64,000 bases of DNA from assembly GCA_022577435.1 (NCBI GenBank), contig JAKOON010000054.1, forward strand, positions 1,482,001 to 1,546,000. Direction: 5' to 3'. Both the position numbers and the translations under genes were made by a program. The stretch comes from Embiotoca jacksoni. Lineage: Eukaryota; Chordata; Actinopteri; Embiotocidae. Shown here in pieces: positions 27,190 through 39,773 of the stretch. Every line of letters begins with the position of its first letter. Within the stretch, counting starts at the first letter, position 1. The notes under the pieces were generated by a model. The model searched no databases and was not told where the DNA came from. It worked only from the letters and a program-made list of their open reading frames with translations.

Positions 27190-27730
27190 TGGTTCCTTAT
27201 TGATGGACGCCACACGTCAGCATCGATCGCCAGGAAAAATATTTCCATCTGGGATGGCATTACCTTCAAATCAAATGGCTCCCACAGGGCTTCCTATTAT
27301 CTCCATTATCAGAATAAATATCAGCTGCCGTAAGTGAGTGAACTCTGAAGCCTGCACCTCTGGCTTGCTTTCCTCCACCGGTCGTAACGCTCGCAGCATT
27401 CAGCTGGCAGACCCTAATGACATATTAGCAATTACAGAAGAGCAGGTTTAATGATTTCATCAGGCCTGCTGATTTATTTAATTGCAGTCTGGGAGGAAGG
27501 TTGTGGTGCGTTGATACAACGCCAATAGGCCGCAGCGCCAAGGAAAAATGCTGCCGCTGATGGAAATCATACACAAAGGTGCCGGCATGATTCACAGGAA
27601 ATTCAATTGTTTGTGTCCACAGTGACAATCGATGAATAAACACAAGCGGTGGCTCTTTATAAATTGGATTATTTGGAGTCTGTGGGATGTTTGCTTTTTT
27701 AAATAAAGCCCCGTGATGAGAGCACATCAG
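27190..27730. promoter_or_regulatory. Candidate developmental enhancer
   Basis: This repeat-free stretch is dense in homeodomain- and SOX/FOX-like words: TAATGACATATTAGCAATTA near 27415, TTATTTAATTGC near 27474, CAATTGTTTGT near 27604 and GAATAAACA near 27634. That composition, with even GC and no microsatellite, resembles conserved noncoding elements near developmental genes. This is inference from motif density only. Confidence 0.25.
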
Positions 27731-30479
27731 ATTGTTCTTGAATTATTAGAAGATAATGATAAATGTAAACTTCTTTCTCTACTTCTGAAATAAAAGCTCA
27801 GTATAAAATAGTTTTTATTCAGTTATTGTCCCCCAGCACAAGATATATTGATCTCTTGTATCTCTGCAGTTGCAGTGGACAGTCTGTTTGAGTGGAAAAT
27901 AATGCATTTTAGTTTCAGCTTGGTCTGCTGTAAATCACGAAAGAGGGTTTAAAGGAGTAATTCAACATGTGGGGACACTTAATTTAGCTTGGCATACAGT
28001 TTTTAGACGGGGAAGAAACTATTTGTTCATTTCATGCAGAAAGTGTGAATTCTGTGCTGTTCTTTTCCGTCTCTGCTCTCCTCTCACCTCGACCGGTCGA
28101 GGCAGACGGCCGTCTTCCTCTCAGTCTGGTTCTGCTGAAGAGTTCTTCCTGTTAAAAGGGAGTTTTTCCTTCCAACAGTTACTCATGTTGGACTTGTCGG
28201 GTTTCTCTCTGTGATATTGTACGATGTCAGTGGAATAAAGGCACGTCAACATACATAAATCCGACTGAATACAGGAGGAATAATACACTGAAACATGAAT
28301 GTTGCTCGGTTGCTGATTTTTGACATCCGTGTGTTAAATCTGAAAAATCCCATATGCAGCCTGGTTACATGAAACATGGCCGTTCCAGACAGGTTAAGAT
28401 CTTTTTTTTCTATTTACTAAAAGACATTGACTCCAAAAAAAAAAGAGGACTTTTGCTTCTCACACAAGCTGAAAGGAAGGAGTCGGAAATCATTTTTCAG
28501 TTGAATGGCTTTTTATCCGTAAAACATGATGTTCTGGGAGCGATGTCAGGGATTATTTGCAGCAGCGTATTATTCCTCTCACAGATTTCTGCTCTGGATT
28601 AACACGGAGTGAACTCATCGTAAACCTTCTAAAAATATGAAAAAGCGGCTTAAAATGTATTAATTAATGCATTTACTGGATATCGTAGCCACTTGGAGAA
28701 ATGGAAACAAACTGTTATCACACAACTGATATCGGCTTTTAAATTGATGTTGAAAATTAAACAAACAGTTGCTTATGTACACAGAAGAACAATGTCAGCA
28801 GTAATGTGGACTCATGTTTCTGACCACCTGATGAATGACATAATACGATACCAACACTTGACCTGCTACATCTGCTTAACATTTCCAACTCCAGAAGGAA
28901 ATATCTGGCCTTTTAGTTCATTCTCCAGTATGTTCATCTGGGAGTTACAAGCTGTGTGTAAAGCTTCTGTGAAACCAAAACAAAAAGCTGAAGACCTGCA
29001 GCGATTGGTGATAATTCTCTGTAGATATCTCATCAACACACCATACGCCAAGTCATGTGATCCATTGGAGTATTCAAAAATATTGACGATAGCAGCTTTA
29101 GTACGGTTCCATGTTGCAGCCACATAAATCATGTTCACACATCAGTCATTAAATTCACTATGTGCAGTTTTTAGTCTCTAAACTTTTAAGCTAAACAGAT
29201 CGAGCGAAGTATCTAGACGGAAAGATATCAAAGCCAATTGAAAAAAAAACTTGATTATGTTATTTTGTTAGAAAATAGCTTATACCACTTTTCTACAAGA
29301 TGATTTTACAAATTGAAGGTTTGAAAAAAAAAAACCCATTTAATTCTTAATGTAATAACATGTCAGCTCACAAACTATGAAAAAACAACTGGTGCCAGTC
29401 TGCATGCGAGCCGGTCGCCATGGAAGAGTGATTGGATGATTCTGCAAAAACTCTGATGACATCTTTAATGTAATGTTTTCAATATCGTTTTTAAATCTTG
29501 CTTTCTACATTAATATGAAGTCACATTTAGGAAAATATTGAAAAGATATGGTCACTGTTAGTCAACTGAATTCCAGTTTAAGCTCTGAGGTGACTGATCC
29601 TGAAACTGACGAATGTGTGACATGTATCGTTCGTAATTTGTTAATTAGTTTTCCTTTATATGTTCACCTGCACCGACTTGGTGTTGTTGGAGAAGCTGGA
29701 TGTGTTTACCTGATCGGATGGAGCTGGCGTCTGTCCCAGACCTTCTGTCAGCTAATGTTGTCGTTCCTTCTTCATTGGCTGTAAGTCAGCTCCCATTACC
29801 TCTACGAGCCACCCTTCATTTCCAACAGCCACCCTCTCACCCCACCTCTAATCGCTGCCAGCATCAGCGCAGGAATGCTAATGGTATCCTGTGATGGGAG
29901 GACTCGGAGCTGACTGCTCCCCGAAATAATAACCGACTCCCACGTTCTCCGGGAGCCTCAACGGAGCGCTGCCACGGGCGTTATTCCAAACACACACTCG
30001 TTACGGCAGCAGTAATAAAGGTGCTTCAGCAGGAACATGAAGGTGATGGTGAGTTCTGGTCGTTAACCCTCAGGGCTAAACTATCAGCCTCTCCTTTATC
30101 CTGCACTAACACCGGGCCCACAGTATGTGTGGAGCTCGACATCGTCTCTGTGACCACCTACCCAGATGAAGACCACTGTGGGAGTTTACACACAAACGGC
30201 TTTCTGCTGGAACTGAAATCCATCCACCTGATCGAAGGAACCGAAAGTAAAAGCGAAAAACAGCAAAAGAAAGAATAAGTTCTTGTTTTTTCCCCCGCTG
30301 GCACACTATTGATCAGGAATGTTTGGGGCTTTTCAATGAAAGGCGCTTCATGAGAGAGGAAGTGAGTAACAGAGAAGGACAGAGAGAAATTTTAGAAATA
30401 GACACCGGCCATGAAACTGTTTAAACAAGATTCACTGGAGAAGTTGGAACGGGAAAATAAATCCTCTGTGTTTCATTTA
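27731..30479. other. Gene-free stretch
   Basis: No supported gene. It includes a repeat fragment at 28078-28238 and a 144-residue open frame at 28693-29127 (+) with no recognisable domain and no promoter or splice context. The rest is AT-rich unique sequence. Confidence 0.5.
28078..28238 (+). repeat. Fragment of a common teleost interspersed repeat
   Basis: The phrases CAGTCTGGTTCTGCTGAAG and CTTCCTGTTAAAAGGGAGTT belong to a repeat seen many times over in fish genomes. The copy here is short and followed by unique sequence. I cannot assign its superfamily with confidence. Confidence 0.6.
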
Positions 30480-30810
30480 ATTTCTTTCTCTTGCCGGAGT
30501 TATTAATGTCTGAGCCTTAATTACTTTGTGGACCGTGGTGAGTTAATACTTTTACCCCAAGAAGGACTTTGCTGTTTTGTTTTTTTGCTTATTTTTGTGT
30601 CGAACTTGAAGAAGCTCTTCGCACGGGCTCATTTTTTAAGAGCAGCTCCGGAGCATCCGGAGCATAATTAATGGACGGGGCAAAAACTATGAATAGCAAT
30701 GCAGTAAATATGTCATCTTTGAAACGCCCTCCACTCTGCTGCCTCCATCTTTCTTCAGGGAGCACTTTACGCCGTGTGACGGTCTGCGTAATTAATTCGT
30801 AGGGAGGCTG
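30480..30810. promoter_or_regulatory. Candidate homeodomain-site cluster
   Basis: Three TAATTA-type palindromic homeodomain words (near 30518, 30664 and 30788) fall within 280 bp of repeat-free sequence, with further TTAAT and ATTAAT words between. This is suggestive of a regulatory element but not proof. Confidence 0.2.
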
Positions 30811-31123
30811 TTAAAGAATGGATGTGTGTTTAATGGTGACGCTCGTGTTAAAGTTGGAGCGGTTTGTTCATCTCAATCCTGACCCTGATGATGTGCCTTC
30901 GGCGGATGTTCAGACACAGCCTGATTAAAAACACACAAGAGCCCTCAGCCTGCTCCAAACGTCCCTCCTTGTCCATCAATATCCAGACCAGCAGTGACAA
31001 CAACTTTTTGGATTGTGTGCCAGAAATGATGTCAGCACCACAGACTGGATATAAAAGTGGAAGTAACTTCCAGCTCTGAAAAATGAGGCCGATGCAGAAG
31101 TGTCTTCAGCTGCAAATGTAATG

Positions 31124-31311
31124 CAATACCAGCGAGTGCCACTAGAGGTCGGCTCCAAAAAGCCTCCGGCTCCATAGACTCCCATTCAACTTCTCTCATC
31201 AAATCCAAAGTGAATAAAATGTGTCCATCAGTTATCTCGGTGTTGTTAGCTAAAGTCACTCCTTCTTATTAGTTTTCTGGAGGTCCATCTGAAAATAATC
31301 CCTCATTCATT
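31124..31311 (-). repeat. Dispersed repeat, copy B of a near-identical inverted pair
   Basis: Reverse complement of 17858-18045 with one mismatch in 188 bp. Weaker matching continues left to about 31078 (CTGAAAAATGAGGCC). The sequence on the right up to about 31565 (GGGCGTGTCTGTTTGATTGA and onward) also reads like fish repeat material, so the full element may be about 500 bp here. A CTCF-like core with 13 of 14 matches lies at 31138-31151. Confidence 0.85.
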
Positions 31312-31567
31312 AGAAAAGAAGATTCAACAAGACCTGTTTTTGGGGGCGTGTCTGTTTGATTGACAGCCCTGTGGTGCAGTCAGGTTACAGATATCGGTGG
31401 GCGGGACGTAGTATCGTCGGGTTTCCGATCAGATCGGTCAGATCCACCGCTGGCTCCTCCCCCAGCTCGTCCAAATATGGTCACTTCCTGCTCCAAACCG
31501 CTCCGAACTAGCAAAGATGGTGACGGACAGAATCTGAACTGGAGGATTCATAACGTTCACAAACCAA

Positions 31568-31643
31568 TGATGACATCACTGATGGTTGATGACATCACTG
31601 TTGGTTGATGACATCACTGATGGCTGATGACATCACTGATGGT
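31568..31643 (+). repeat. 19-bp tandem repeat, 4 copies
   Basis: Four head-to-tail copies of TGATGACATCACTGATGGT with one change each in the second and third copies. Every copy contains TGACATCA, one base from the CRE palindrome TGACGTCA. The array borders the copy B repeat and is probably an expansion within or beside that element. Confidence 0.9.
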
Positions 31644-33883
31644 TCTGATCCGCTCGTCGTGTTCATTTTCTCCGTGCATGTTTTCCTGTTTATTCACGTG
31701 ACGCGAGTCGCGTCTGATAAATTCCCGGCCGCTTGAACTGAATGGATGGCCGTCGTTAACGAGGCGGGGTCTGAATCATTGGCCTGATAACAGTACGGGC
31801 TGCGGCGGCTTTGCCTATTGCATTTCCACACAGCAGCGAACCCTGTAATCATCACAATTCTTCAATCGATGAGGCGTCCATTTGGTGCTCCAACTGACAA
31901 ATCGACTCCTCAGCCTCCAGCTCACCCGTCCCCTCCCCCCCCCCCCCCCCCCCCCCTCTCTCTCTCTCTGGTCGTGGCTCGAGATGAAAAGCAAAGAAAA
32001 ACTCTGCCTGCCTTTGTACCACATTGTGTGTAATCCCCCCCCATTTCTATAGCTTTGGGGCATTCAGCCTTTGGAAAGGAAATAGCAGCGGATTGTTCAA
32101 CCTCAGCATTGATAATGTGGCTGCTGGCTGCTCTTGAAGGGGTGTCGAGCACAATAATTCCATTAAGTGTTCGGCTCCGCATCAGCAGAGAGGCCGGCGT
32201 TTGCTTCCTCAGCGTCCGTTTACTTCTTTTCATCGCGCATCTCTGTGATAAGATGCTTATTTCTGCCTCCATTCACATGCACAGCAGGGTCAGCTGATAA
32301 CCACGTCGGGCACCGTTGATATTTAAGGAGATGCACGAGTGGCTCCTCTTCGTTGGTTCATCCAGAAAACTGCTTGGTGGAGGTGCTGAAAGTGCTTCAG
32401 ATATCAGATAGTCATTTCTTTCCAGACTGGAGCGTTTCGAGTTAACCCGCTGCCCTGATCCTCACAGACTCAGCGACCTACTCTCACATCAGTCTGTGAA
32501 GGTGTGCTATCGCTGCTGTGGCTGAGCAGGAGCCTCTCAGAGCCCCCCGGGTGGATTGGGAACCGACTGTCTTCCTGTCTCTATCGTGCTCTATCAGTTT
32601 AACTCTCTGGAGAGTGATTACAAAGACCTTAATGGGAGAATGATTCTTTGGCTGCGAGTTGTAACCTGCTTCGCTTAAACTGATGGATATAGTGCAGGGT
32701 GGCAGGGAGTGGAGACGAGACAGTAAACGATCGATGTCATCAGGAAAGAAATGGCAGCTTTACAGAGAACAGGGAGTCAGTCGTGTGGAGTTTGTATCAT
32801 TTCATCACGTTTGTTTTTTTAAAAAAGGATTAAAAAAACGTACATGTTTGAGTTGACGCCATGTTTACTGGTGTTTTCATTTTAGTCGACCTAAATACAA
32901 CATTAACCCTGAGATGATCATGTATTCATGGATGTGAATAACCAGGTTTCTTGAGTTCCTTTTAAACTCTGTATCTTTAACATGATCAAAACCAGAATAA
33001 GACACAAAATCAGGGTGCAAATTTCCATGTAAACACACAGAAGTTACTTTATTTTCAGGTGATAAAATGTTTTTGGCCATTACTGTCTCCTAAAATACAT
33101 TTTCAATAACTCATACTGGGAGCTAAAAACTCTGTCTGAAATGTGTCCATGTCCTGGGCCTTCAGAGACCTGTTTCAGATTGAGATATAAAATTGTATTT
33201 GAAGCATTACCACTAAGAAATATCCCCAAACACAGTTTTGCCATTATTTGTCATGTTATACTCACTTATGAATGACACAAATGTCATAAAAAGTTCAGGT
33301 TAAAAAGTTCATACAACAGTTTAAAAATGTGAAAAAGAAATGAATACAACATCTGCTGCAAACAGATTTTCTTCAAATGTTGATGCGTTACCACTTTTTT
33401 ATTTTATTTGACAGATATCACAGTTTGCAAACACCTCCAGAAGCCTCAATAAGTAGTTGATGGTCTTGTTGTAGAAGCCTCGGTGTCTTTTTACTGAATT
33501 AATATTTGCACACTGAATTTTCTTCCCTCCATCGGGGACATGTGACACCTTCGACCCCAAACCAGAATCTTTGCTCCTCCGTGATGAACAGCTGATAAAG
33601 TGTTGTTTTCATCAAATGCTGCTTCTTTTTACCTCCAAACACTCCTTTAGTGATCGGAGCCAAAGAGCTCAATGTGAACTTCCTCCGTCTACAAACACCT
33701 GTTTTCCGAAATGTTTCTGGCTTATTTACAAGCAGCTTTGCAGATGTGAGATGTCGATTTTTCACAGGTCGCAGAAGGAAAGTCAGGACTTCATCTTCCT
33801 AATCCTAATCCTAGTCCTAATGAAACAATGAGAACGAGTTCATGAAGAGTGACTTTCTTTCTTTCTTTTTTATGTTGGGACAA
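31644..33883. other. Gene-free stretch
   Basis: No supported gene. It contains a run of 22 C followed by TC repeats (31935-31970), which may be hard to sequence, and otherwise unique AT-rich sequence. Confidence 0.5.
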
Positions 33884-34164
33884 TATTTACATCTTTTGAC
33901 TGTATTTACATCTTTTGACTGTATTTATATCTTTTGACTGTATTTACATCTTTTGACTGTATTTACATCTTTTCACTGTATTTACATCTTTTCACTGTAT
34001 TTACATCTTTTGACTGTATTTATATCTTTTGACTGTATTTACATCTTTTGACTGTATTTATATCTTTTGACTGTATTTACATCTTTTGACTGTATTTACA
34101 TCTTTTGACTGTATTTATATCTTTTGACTGTATTTACATCTTTTGACTGTATTTACATCTTTTC
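33884..34164 (+). repeat. 19-bp minisatellite, 15 copies
   Basis: Fifteen consecutive copies of a 19-bp unit, TATTTACATCTTTTGACTG, start at 33884 and every 19 bases after that; the last one is partial. Variants are limited to C/T in TTTACATC/TTTATATC and G/C in TTTGACTG/TTTCACTG, which mark subfamilies along the array. No length variants occur, unlike the array at 63581. Confidence 0.97.
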
Positions 34165-35760
34165 CATTCTAAAAAAACTTCCAAAACTTTTGCATATAAC
34201 TACATTTTATTTTGACACTGTGTGCTGCTATTAATACAATTAAACAGAAAAAAAAAAACATTCTCTGCATATTTAAAAAAATATAACTTTCACTCAGGGT
34301 TCACAAGCTCTGCAGCACTCTTCAGTCTCACAGAAGCTCTTGGCAGACGGTTCCTTCAGGCCTGTCAGTGTTAAAGCACAAAGCAACAGGATGGATGGAC
34401 GGACAGTCGCTGGTTTAGTGGTTCGTATTGATCCGACAAGCTGCTCTGTTCCATGCAGTGACTCGAGAACACATGCAGCGTTGTGCGGGTGTCTTCTTGT
34501 CCATGGCAGCTAACAATTTGTGAAGTTAGCAGGTCAGAGTGGCCTCCACAGGGCTGCCACTACAGATGGCTCATTAGACTAACGTTTGATATACCATCTC
34601 CACTTCACCTCCATCTCCCATCCCCTCCATCCTGCTGTCATCCCTCTTTCATCAGTCTAACACTCGACCAGCTGCTCACATCCAACAGCCACGAAGGTTC
34701 ACACGCCACAGAGAGGAGAGCTGTGGAACATATTGAACTATGAAAGCTGGAAATAAATACTTCACATCACGCTTTCTTAAATGACACTGTGACATCTGAG
34801 CGTCTGAAGCACTCACGTGAATGCTCCTAGAAATATCTTTGTTTCTGCACATGTAAATAAAACAGTAAAAATGCAACAGTGGATTGGAGGTAAACCTGCA
34901 GTAACTGACTTACTAAATGAATCTGATATAAAACATCTGTTAGCAAACAGTTGATTCTTTACACATCCAGCAGTTCCAGAGCGACTTGATGAATTTAAGT
35001 TTGATTTTGGTCTCCACCACTCCTGAGTCAAATATCAAACTTTTTAAGGAACATTATGAAACTATTTTAGCATCAAAATCATCACGTATACGTCACTAAT
35101 GTTTCAGCTATTTATCAGATGTTCGTTTAATATTCTCACGTCAAACATCACTGAAGAGGAAGTTTACGGAGGAAGTTTCAGAAGAGAACAGAAAGTGACG
35201 GAGCAGAAGACCGGATGAGGAAATGAGAGCTTCATGAAATGAAAGGCTGCAGGACAGATGTTGAGCTGACCTTCCTGTTTCATCAGCTGGCTCGCTCTCT
35301 CTCATGTTGCTGCGCTTGCTTGATGTTTGGCTGTTTGCAAAGTTTGGTTTCACCCAGTTGTTCTCTGAAGTATGTGTGTATTCATTTCTCCATGTTTGCA
35401 TACAGTATAGAGTATTTTATTCCAACACGAGCAAACATCTCCTCCTTTATCTTTTCCCAAGCAATTCCTGAAGTGGATGCATTTATATGGACGTGTACCC
35501 GGGTCACCAACACTCTGTTCGACAAAATAAAACACCCTTTATTACAGAAACATGGTATACAGCCCTTATAGCTGCTAGCCTATGTGCTGCAAAGATTTAT
35601 GTCATTATTGCTAAATGCCGCCGCCGTGCATTGTTCCTCACGGTGGGCGACTGAACGGGTGCTTTTAGGGCACTTTCATCATCACTGTGTGTAGCGCTGA
35701 AGTTTATTAGACGTAGTTTACGGATCCGGAGTTCAGACTGCGTTTGAGTTATGGATGTGT
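34165..35760. other. Gene-free stretch
   Basis: No supported gene and no recognised repeat. Short open frames occur on both strands without domain or splice support. Confidence 0.5.
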
Positions 35761-35763
35761 GTC

Positions 35764-35796
<33 letters not shown>

Positions 35797-35797
35797 C

Positions 35798-35840
<43 letters not shown>
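35761..35840. repeat. (GT)n microsatellite with CTGT interruptions, next to a gap
   Basis: GT tract of about 80 bp with two CTGTCTGT interruptions. It stops eight bases before a run of unknown bases, so the true array length is not known. Confidence 0.95.
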
Positions 35841-35842
<2 letters not shown>

Positions 35843-35848
35843 TGTAGT

Positions 35849-35948
35849 NNNNNNNNNNNNNNNNNNNNNNNNNNNNNNNNNNNNNNNNNNNNNNNNNNNN
35901 NNNNNNNNNNNNNNNNNNNNNNNNNNNNNNNNNNNNNNNNNNNNNNNN
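35849..35948. other. Assembly gap of 100 N
   Basis: Exactly 100 unknown bases, a conventional placeholder length, at the edge of a GT microsatellite. Real size unknown. Confidence 0.99.
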
Positions 35949-36927
35949 AAAATCCTGCAGCAGGTACTAGTCACATGAAGCTAAGTCCTTTATCCAGCTC
36001 AGATTAACAGGCAGTGATGTTTACTTTGTATGTAAACGCCCTCCTTCCTCTGATTGATTGAATTCCCAGCAGACATCCTGGTCTTGTAAATCAATAATGA
36101 TTGGCTGTATATGCAGTTAGGTTTCGTGTCTCTCGGGTCTCTTTCCTCTACGTTAAAGGTGCCTAAAATAGAAAGCACAATAAAGCCCCTCTCAGTAGCA
36201 GAAACTAGCGAGCAGTTCCTCTCCTTCTCCCTCGCAGGAAATCGACTGGAGGTTCGGCATGTGAAAGTGCAGAGGTGGTGGAGAGGGACCAACACGGGGG
36301 CTGTTGTTTGGGTGCAGGCAGGTGTAATGTGTGTGTGAGTGCTGGGAGAGGCACGATGCTTGGTAACGTTGTCTGATGAAAGCTTCTTCTTCTGTGCTTT
36401 TGGACCGAGCTCGCCTCGTCCATCACCAGAAGCCCATCAGACAGAGTCGGTGGAGAGACGTGTGGAGTCGGTGGGACTCCCCTTCAGCTCATCCCCATCT
36501 CTGAAAACGAGAGCACTAATAACAGGACGCGGCTGGGCGTTATCGCAGAAAGCATCATTTACTGCTTTTAGTCGGGGGAAAATAGCGATGACCCAGATTT
36601 GCGCTCTTTGGAGGAAGATACAGTGTTGGAGAGATCAGATGTGGTTTAATGAGGTGGGTGAAAGTTCAGGATCCAAACACACCACTGGAACGACCGCCAC
36701 CACGACTTTCCTGCAAAATCTTCTATTGTTTCTGTATTATTTGCATTTTAAAGTGTGTACATGAGCGACAGTCGCTCGTTATGATGAGTGGATCTCTGTC
36801 GGCCTGGGTGTCCAGGAAATGACAGCCTGAGCAGATAATAACAGAAGTATGGATGGAAGAAGAACCCACAGATGCTTGAGGGAATATGGCAGCAGTGGCT
36901 CCACTGCTCTACTAATGAACCCTGACT

Positions 36928-36972
36928 CAGCTGACCTCTCTGGACCTCTCTGGACTCCAGAGAGGTCAGCTG
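36928..36972. repeat. Perfect 17-bp inverted repeat, 11-base loop
   Basis: The left arm CAGCTGACCTCTCTGGA (36928-36944) is the exact reverse complement of the right arm (36956-36972). The loop repeats the CCTCTCTGGA part of the arm, so the right arm can pair in two registers. Confidence 0.9.
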
Positions 36973-39611
36973 TCGCACACACTGCAACCAATTATACCCG
37001 ACACATGATTTCAGGGGAGAGTTTGTGTTTGAGGCCAAATAAAGCACATAAATGAAAGTGGATATTGGCTTGTATTTAAAGCGTCTCTGCAGTTCCCCTC
37101 AGCCCTGCTGCAGCTTATAGACTCCATCAAGGTGACTGTTTCGGTTTATTGGCCACCAACTTCGCTGTTTCAGTGCACTCTCTTTGCAGATTTTTTAAAG
37201 ACTCTGATAATAGGGGAACAACTGGGAAAGGACTTAAAATGTGCCGTGCTTCTCTGGAAGAATACACCTTGCATTGTTTATACAGTGTCATAAATGAATG
37301 CTAAATAACTTTAATTATTGTCATTTTAAATCATATTCATACATGGCTGTTTGCAGTGTGAAAAAACAGCTATGAAAATTATTGTTATTATATAATAGTC
37401 CCTTCCCTTCTGCTTCGTAGCCAAGATGGCAACCTTTGAAGGGGAGAAGTGTCCCGCGTTTCATATTCAGTTTTTGGACCGTTATAAGTACATAATCACA
37501 CGTGAACGCATTTATGCTCCCAGAAAAGCAAATCAAGTGTCATTTTTCATCTCTTTATGGTCATTTTGTTTCTCTGTGGTTGTTTTATGTTGCTTTTGCA
37601 TTCGGCCACATTGGCAACTGTTTGTTGATATATCAGCTCCATCATGTGATAATGGGCCAGAGTTGTGTTTACAGCCTCCAAATAGCCAAAAATGTATTCA
37701 GAAATGAGTTCTATAATTAACACTGCAGCACTTTCACTTGAATTGTCATTTAGAGAAAAAGACAAATATGTAAGTTTCACTTCAGGGCATCAACTAATGT
37801 TAATTTTGAGGTATTTTTAGCGTGCGAAGAACCTCAAATCCTTCAATCCTCTTTCCAACACTTGTGCTGTTCAGATGTTTGCTGTGATGAGTTTCTTCTG
37901 CGACTCGTGTGATTTCCCTGTTTGTTTTTCCCCTCTGGGTTTTCAAATCTCTCTCTTTCTCTCTCAGCGGAGATGTTTAGCTCTCCTTCACCTCCTCCTC
38001 CGCGCTCCCCGGGGATCCCATCACGCCCACCGTCTCCCATGGATACCTCAACTTCTCCTTCTCATCACCGTGGAGACCCAGCGAGCTGTTTTCTCTCAGG
38101 TATTGGTCCAGTGAGCGAATCCACCAATAACACGGCGCTCTCAGCTGTCCTAGTGGAGCCGTTTACCTGCTTCACATTCCTGTGAACGCCTCATAAGTTC
38201 CTGCACCAACAAAAGACAGAAACCCTCCCAGGCTCAGTGTTTCCAATCAAGATACACCAAATGTGCTGAAACCTATTAGAGCCTCATATCGTTAATGATC
38301 AATGAATTTGCAGTGATACAGACTGTTCAAAGAGCCTATTTGAATTTGAAATCTCTCCACCACAACTTGAGAGACTTAAGTTTTATTGTCTGATCATAAA
38401 TTCAGTTTCTAAACTGTTTTGTGTTATAATTGAAATAACAAAAGGGAATATTTCCCTTGTAACATGTTCAGATTTTTCTACGAGGCTTGTTGGGATTTGT
38501 TGCCTCCTTTGCCAAAACAAACCTTCAAGCTTTTTTGTTCTCCTCCTCGTAGGCAGCGCTGCCGGTTAATTCAATCAACTCCGTCTCTTGCATGATCTTA
38601 TTGTTTATCTGCGTGTGATTTCTCCACAGGGCTTCACTCTTCCTTCCTCTACCTCTAACTTCAACATAAATGTGCCCACCGTGATGCCATTGTGGGCTTT
38701 ACACTCAACAGAAGTTGATAATGTATATTTAAGAGGTGTTTTTCATGCCAGCTGGCTGCTGAATAAATTAATTTCTGAGAGTCCATCAGGACCTTGAGAT
38801 GAGAACATCCTCTGTTAAATCTGCAAAAAAAAACTAACAAGTATTCCTGTGGCAACCCTCGAGGTCACTATTGTGCTACAAATCCTCGTATTTCTTTAAA
38901 ATCCTCAGTAATCTTTTATCTATTTCAACTTCACAACCTTTTGCAGGAGCAATTTTAAAAGTTGACATGCACTGCACACACAGATTGCAGCAGCTTCCTC
39001 CTGGGACACATTACCAGAAGGCTGGAGAGCTCCTCCCCTGAGAACCGGTGTCCTTCTTCAGTTAACCTTTACAATGATCTCCCCACTAACAGAGCAGGGA
39101 GCTTCATATCTGATGTCTGGCTTTAATTGTGCCTTAATGTGATTGGGCTTTTGTATGTAGCCTTCAGTCGAGTGAACGCAGGAGACTCTGGACGATGATG
39201 AAGATGATTGTCGTGCACGATTCTGTTCACTCTCATTAGAGCTGGAATTTAATGGATTCGTCTGTTTTTAAATTAGTAAGCAAATATTTTGATGAATCAC
39301 TTTTTACTAACAGAAATGCAAAATGTGATGTGAGGATTATAAAACTGTTAATACATTTGAATACATCAGCAAGTATCGGGAAGTTATTGTGGACATTTTC
39401 ACAATGTTCTGATGCTTTTAGATCAAATGATGAATTGATTAAAAAAAAAAAAAAAAAAAAAAAAACATATCCTGCTGATTAATAAGAACATTTATTGTTA
39501 GTTCCATCCCTAAATATTATATAACAAATGACTTTATGTCATTTTCTATTTTCATTTTAGATATTATTTTGATATCAAAGAATTGATTTCATCATATTTT
39601 TGTTAGTTCAT

Positions 39612-39773
39612 AAATCATTGAATGGTTTACGGCTTAGATACATTTCTATTATGTTAATAACTATTCGGACCGCTCAGTAAGTTTTATGATTCACACATCT
39701 GGAAGAAACCCTCAGTTCTTTAAAATCAGAGCTGAGGACATTTCTGTTTGCCACTGCCTTTCAAATCCAATAA
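39612..39773 (+). mobile_element. Decayed non-LTR retrotransposon (LINE) 3' end
   Basis: One frame reads KSLNGLRLRYISIML and, further on, LSSLKSELRTFLFATAFQ before a stop at 39771. Both phrases resemble the C-terminal end of reverse transcriptase ORFs of L2/CR1/Rex1-type LINEs: a K-LNGL-P-YI block followed by LK--LKTFLF--AF. Two in-frame stops (39678 and 39687) lie between them and the usual middle part is missing, so this is a dead 5'-truncated copy. Subfamily not determined. Confidence 0.55.
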
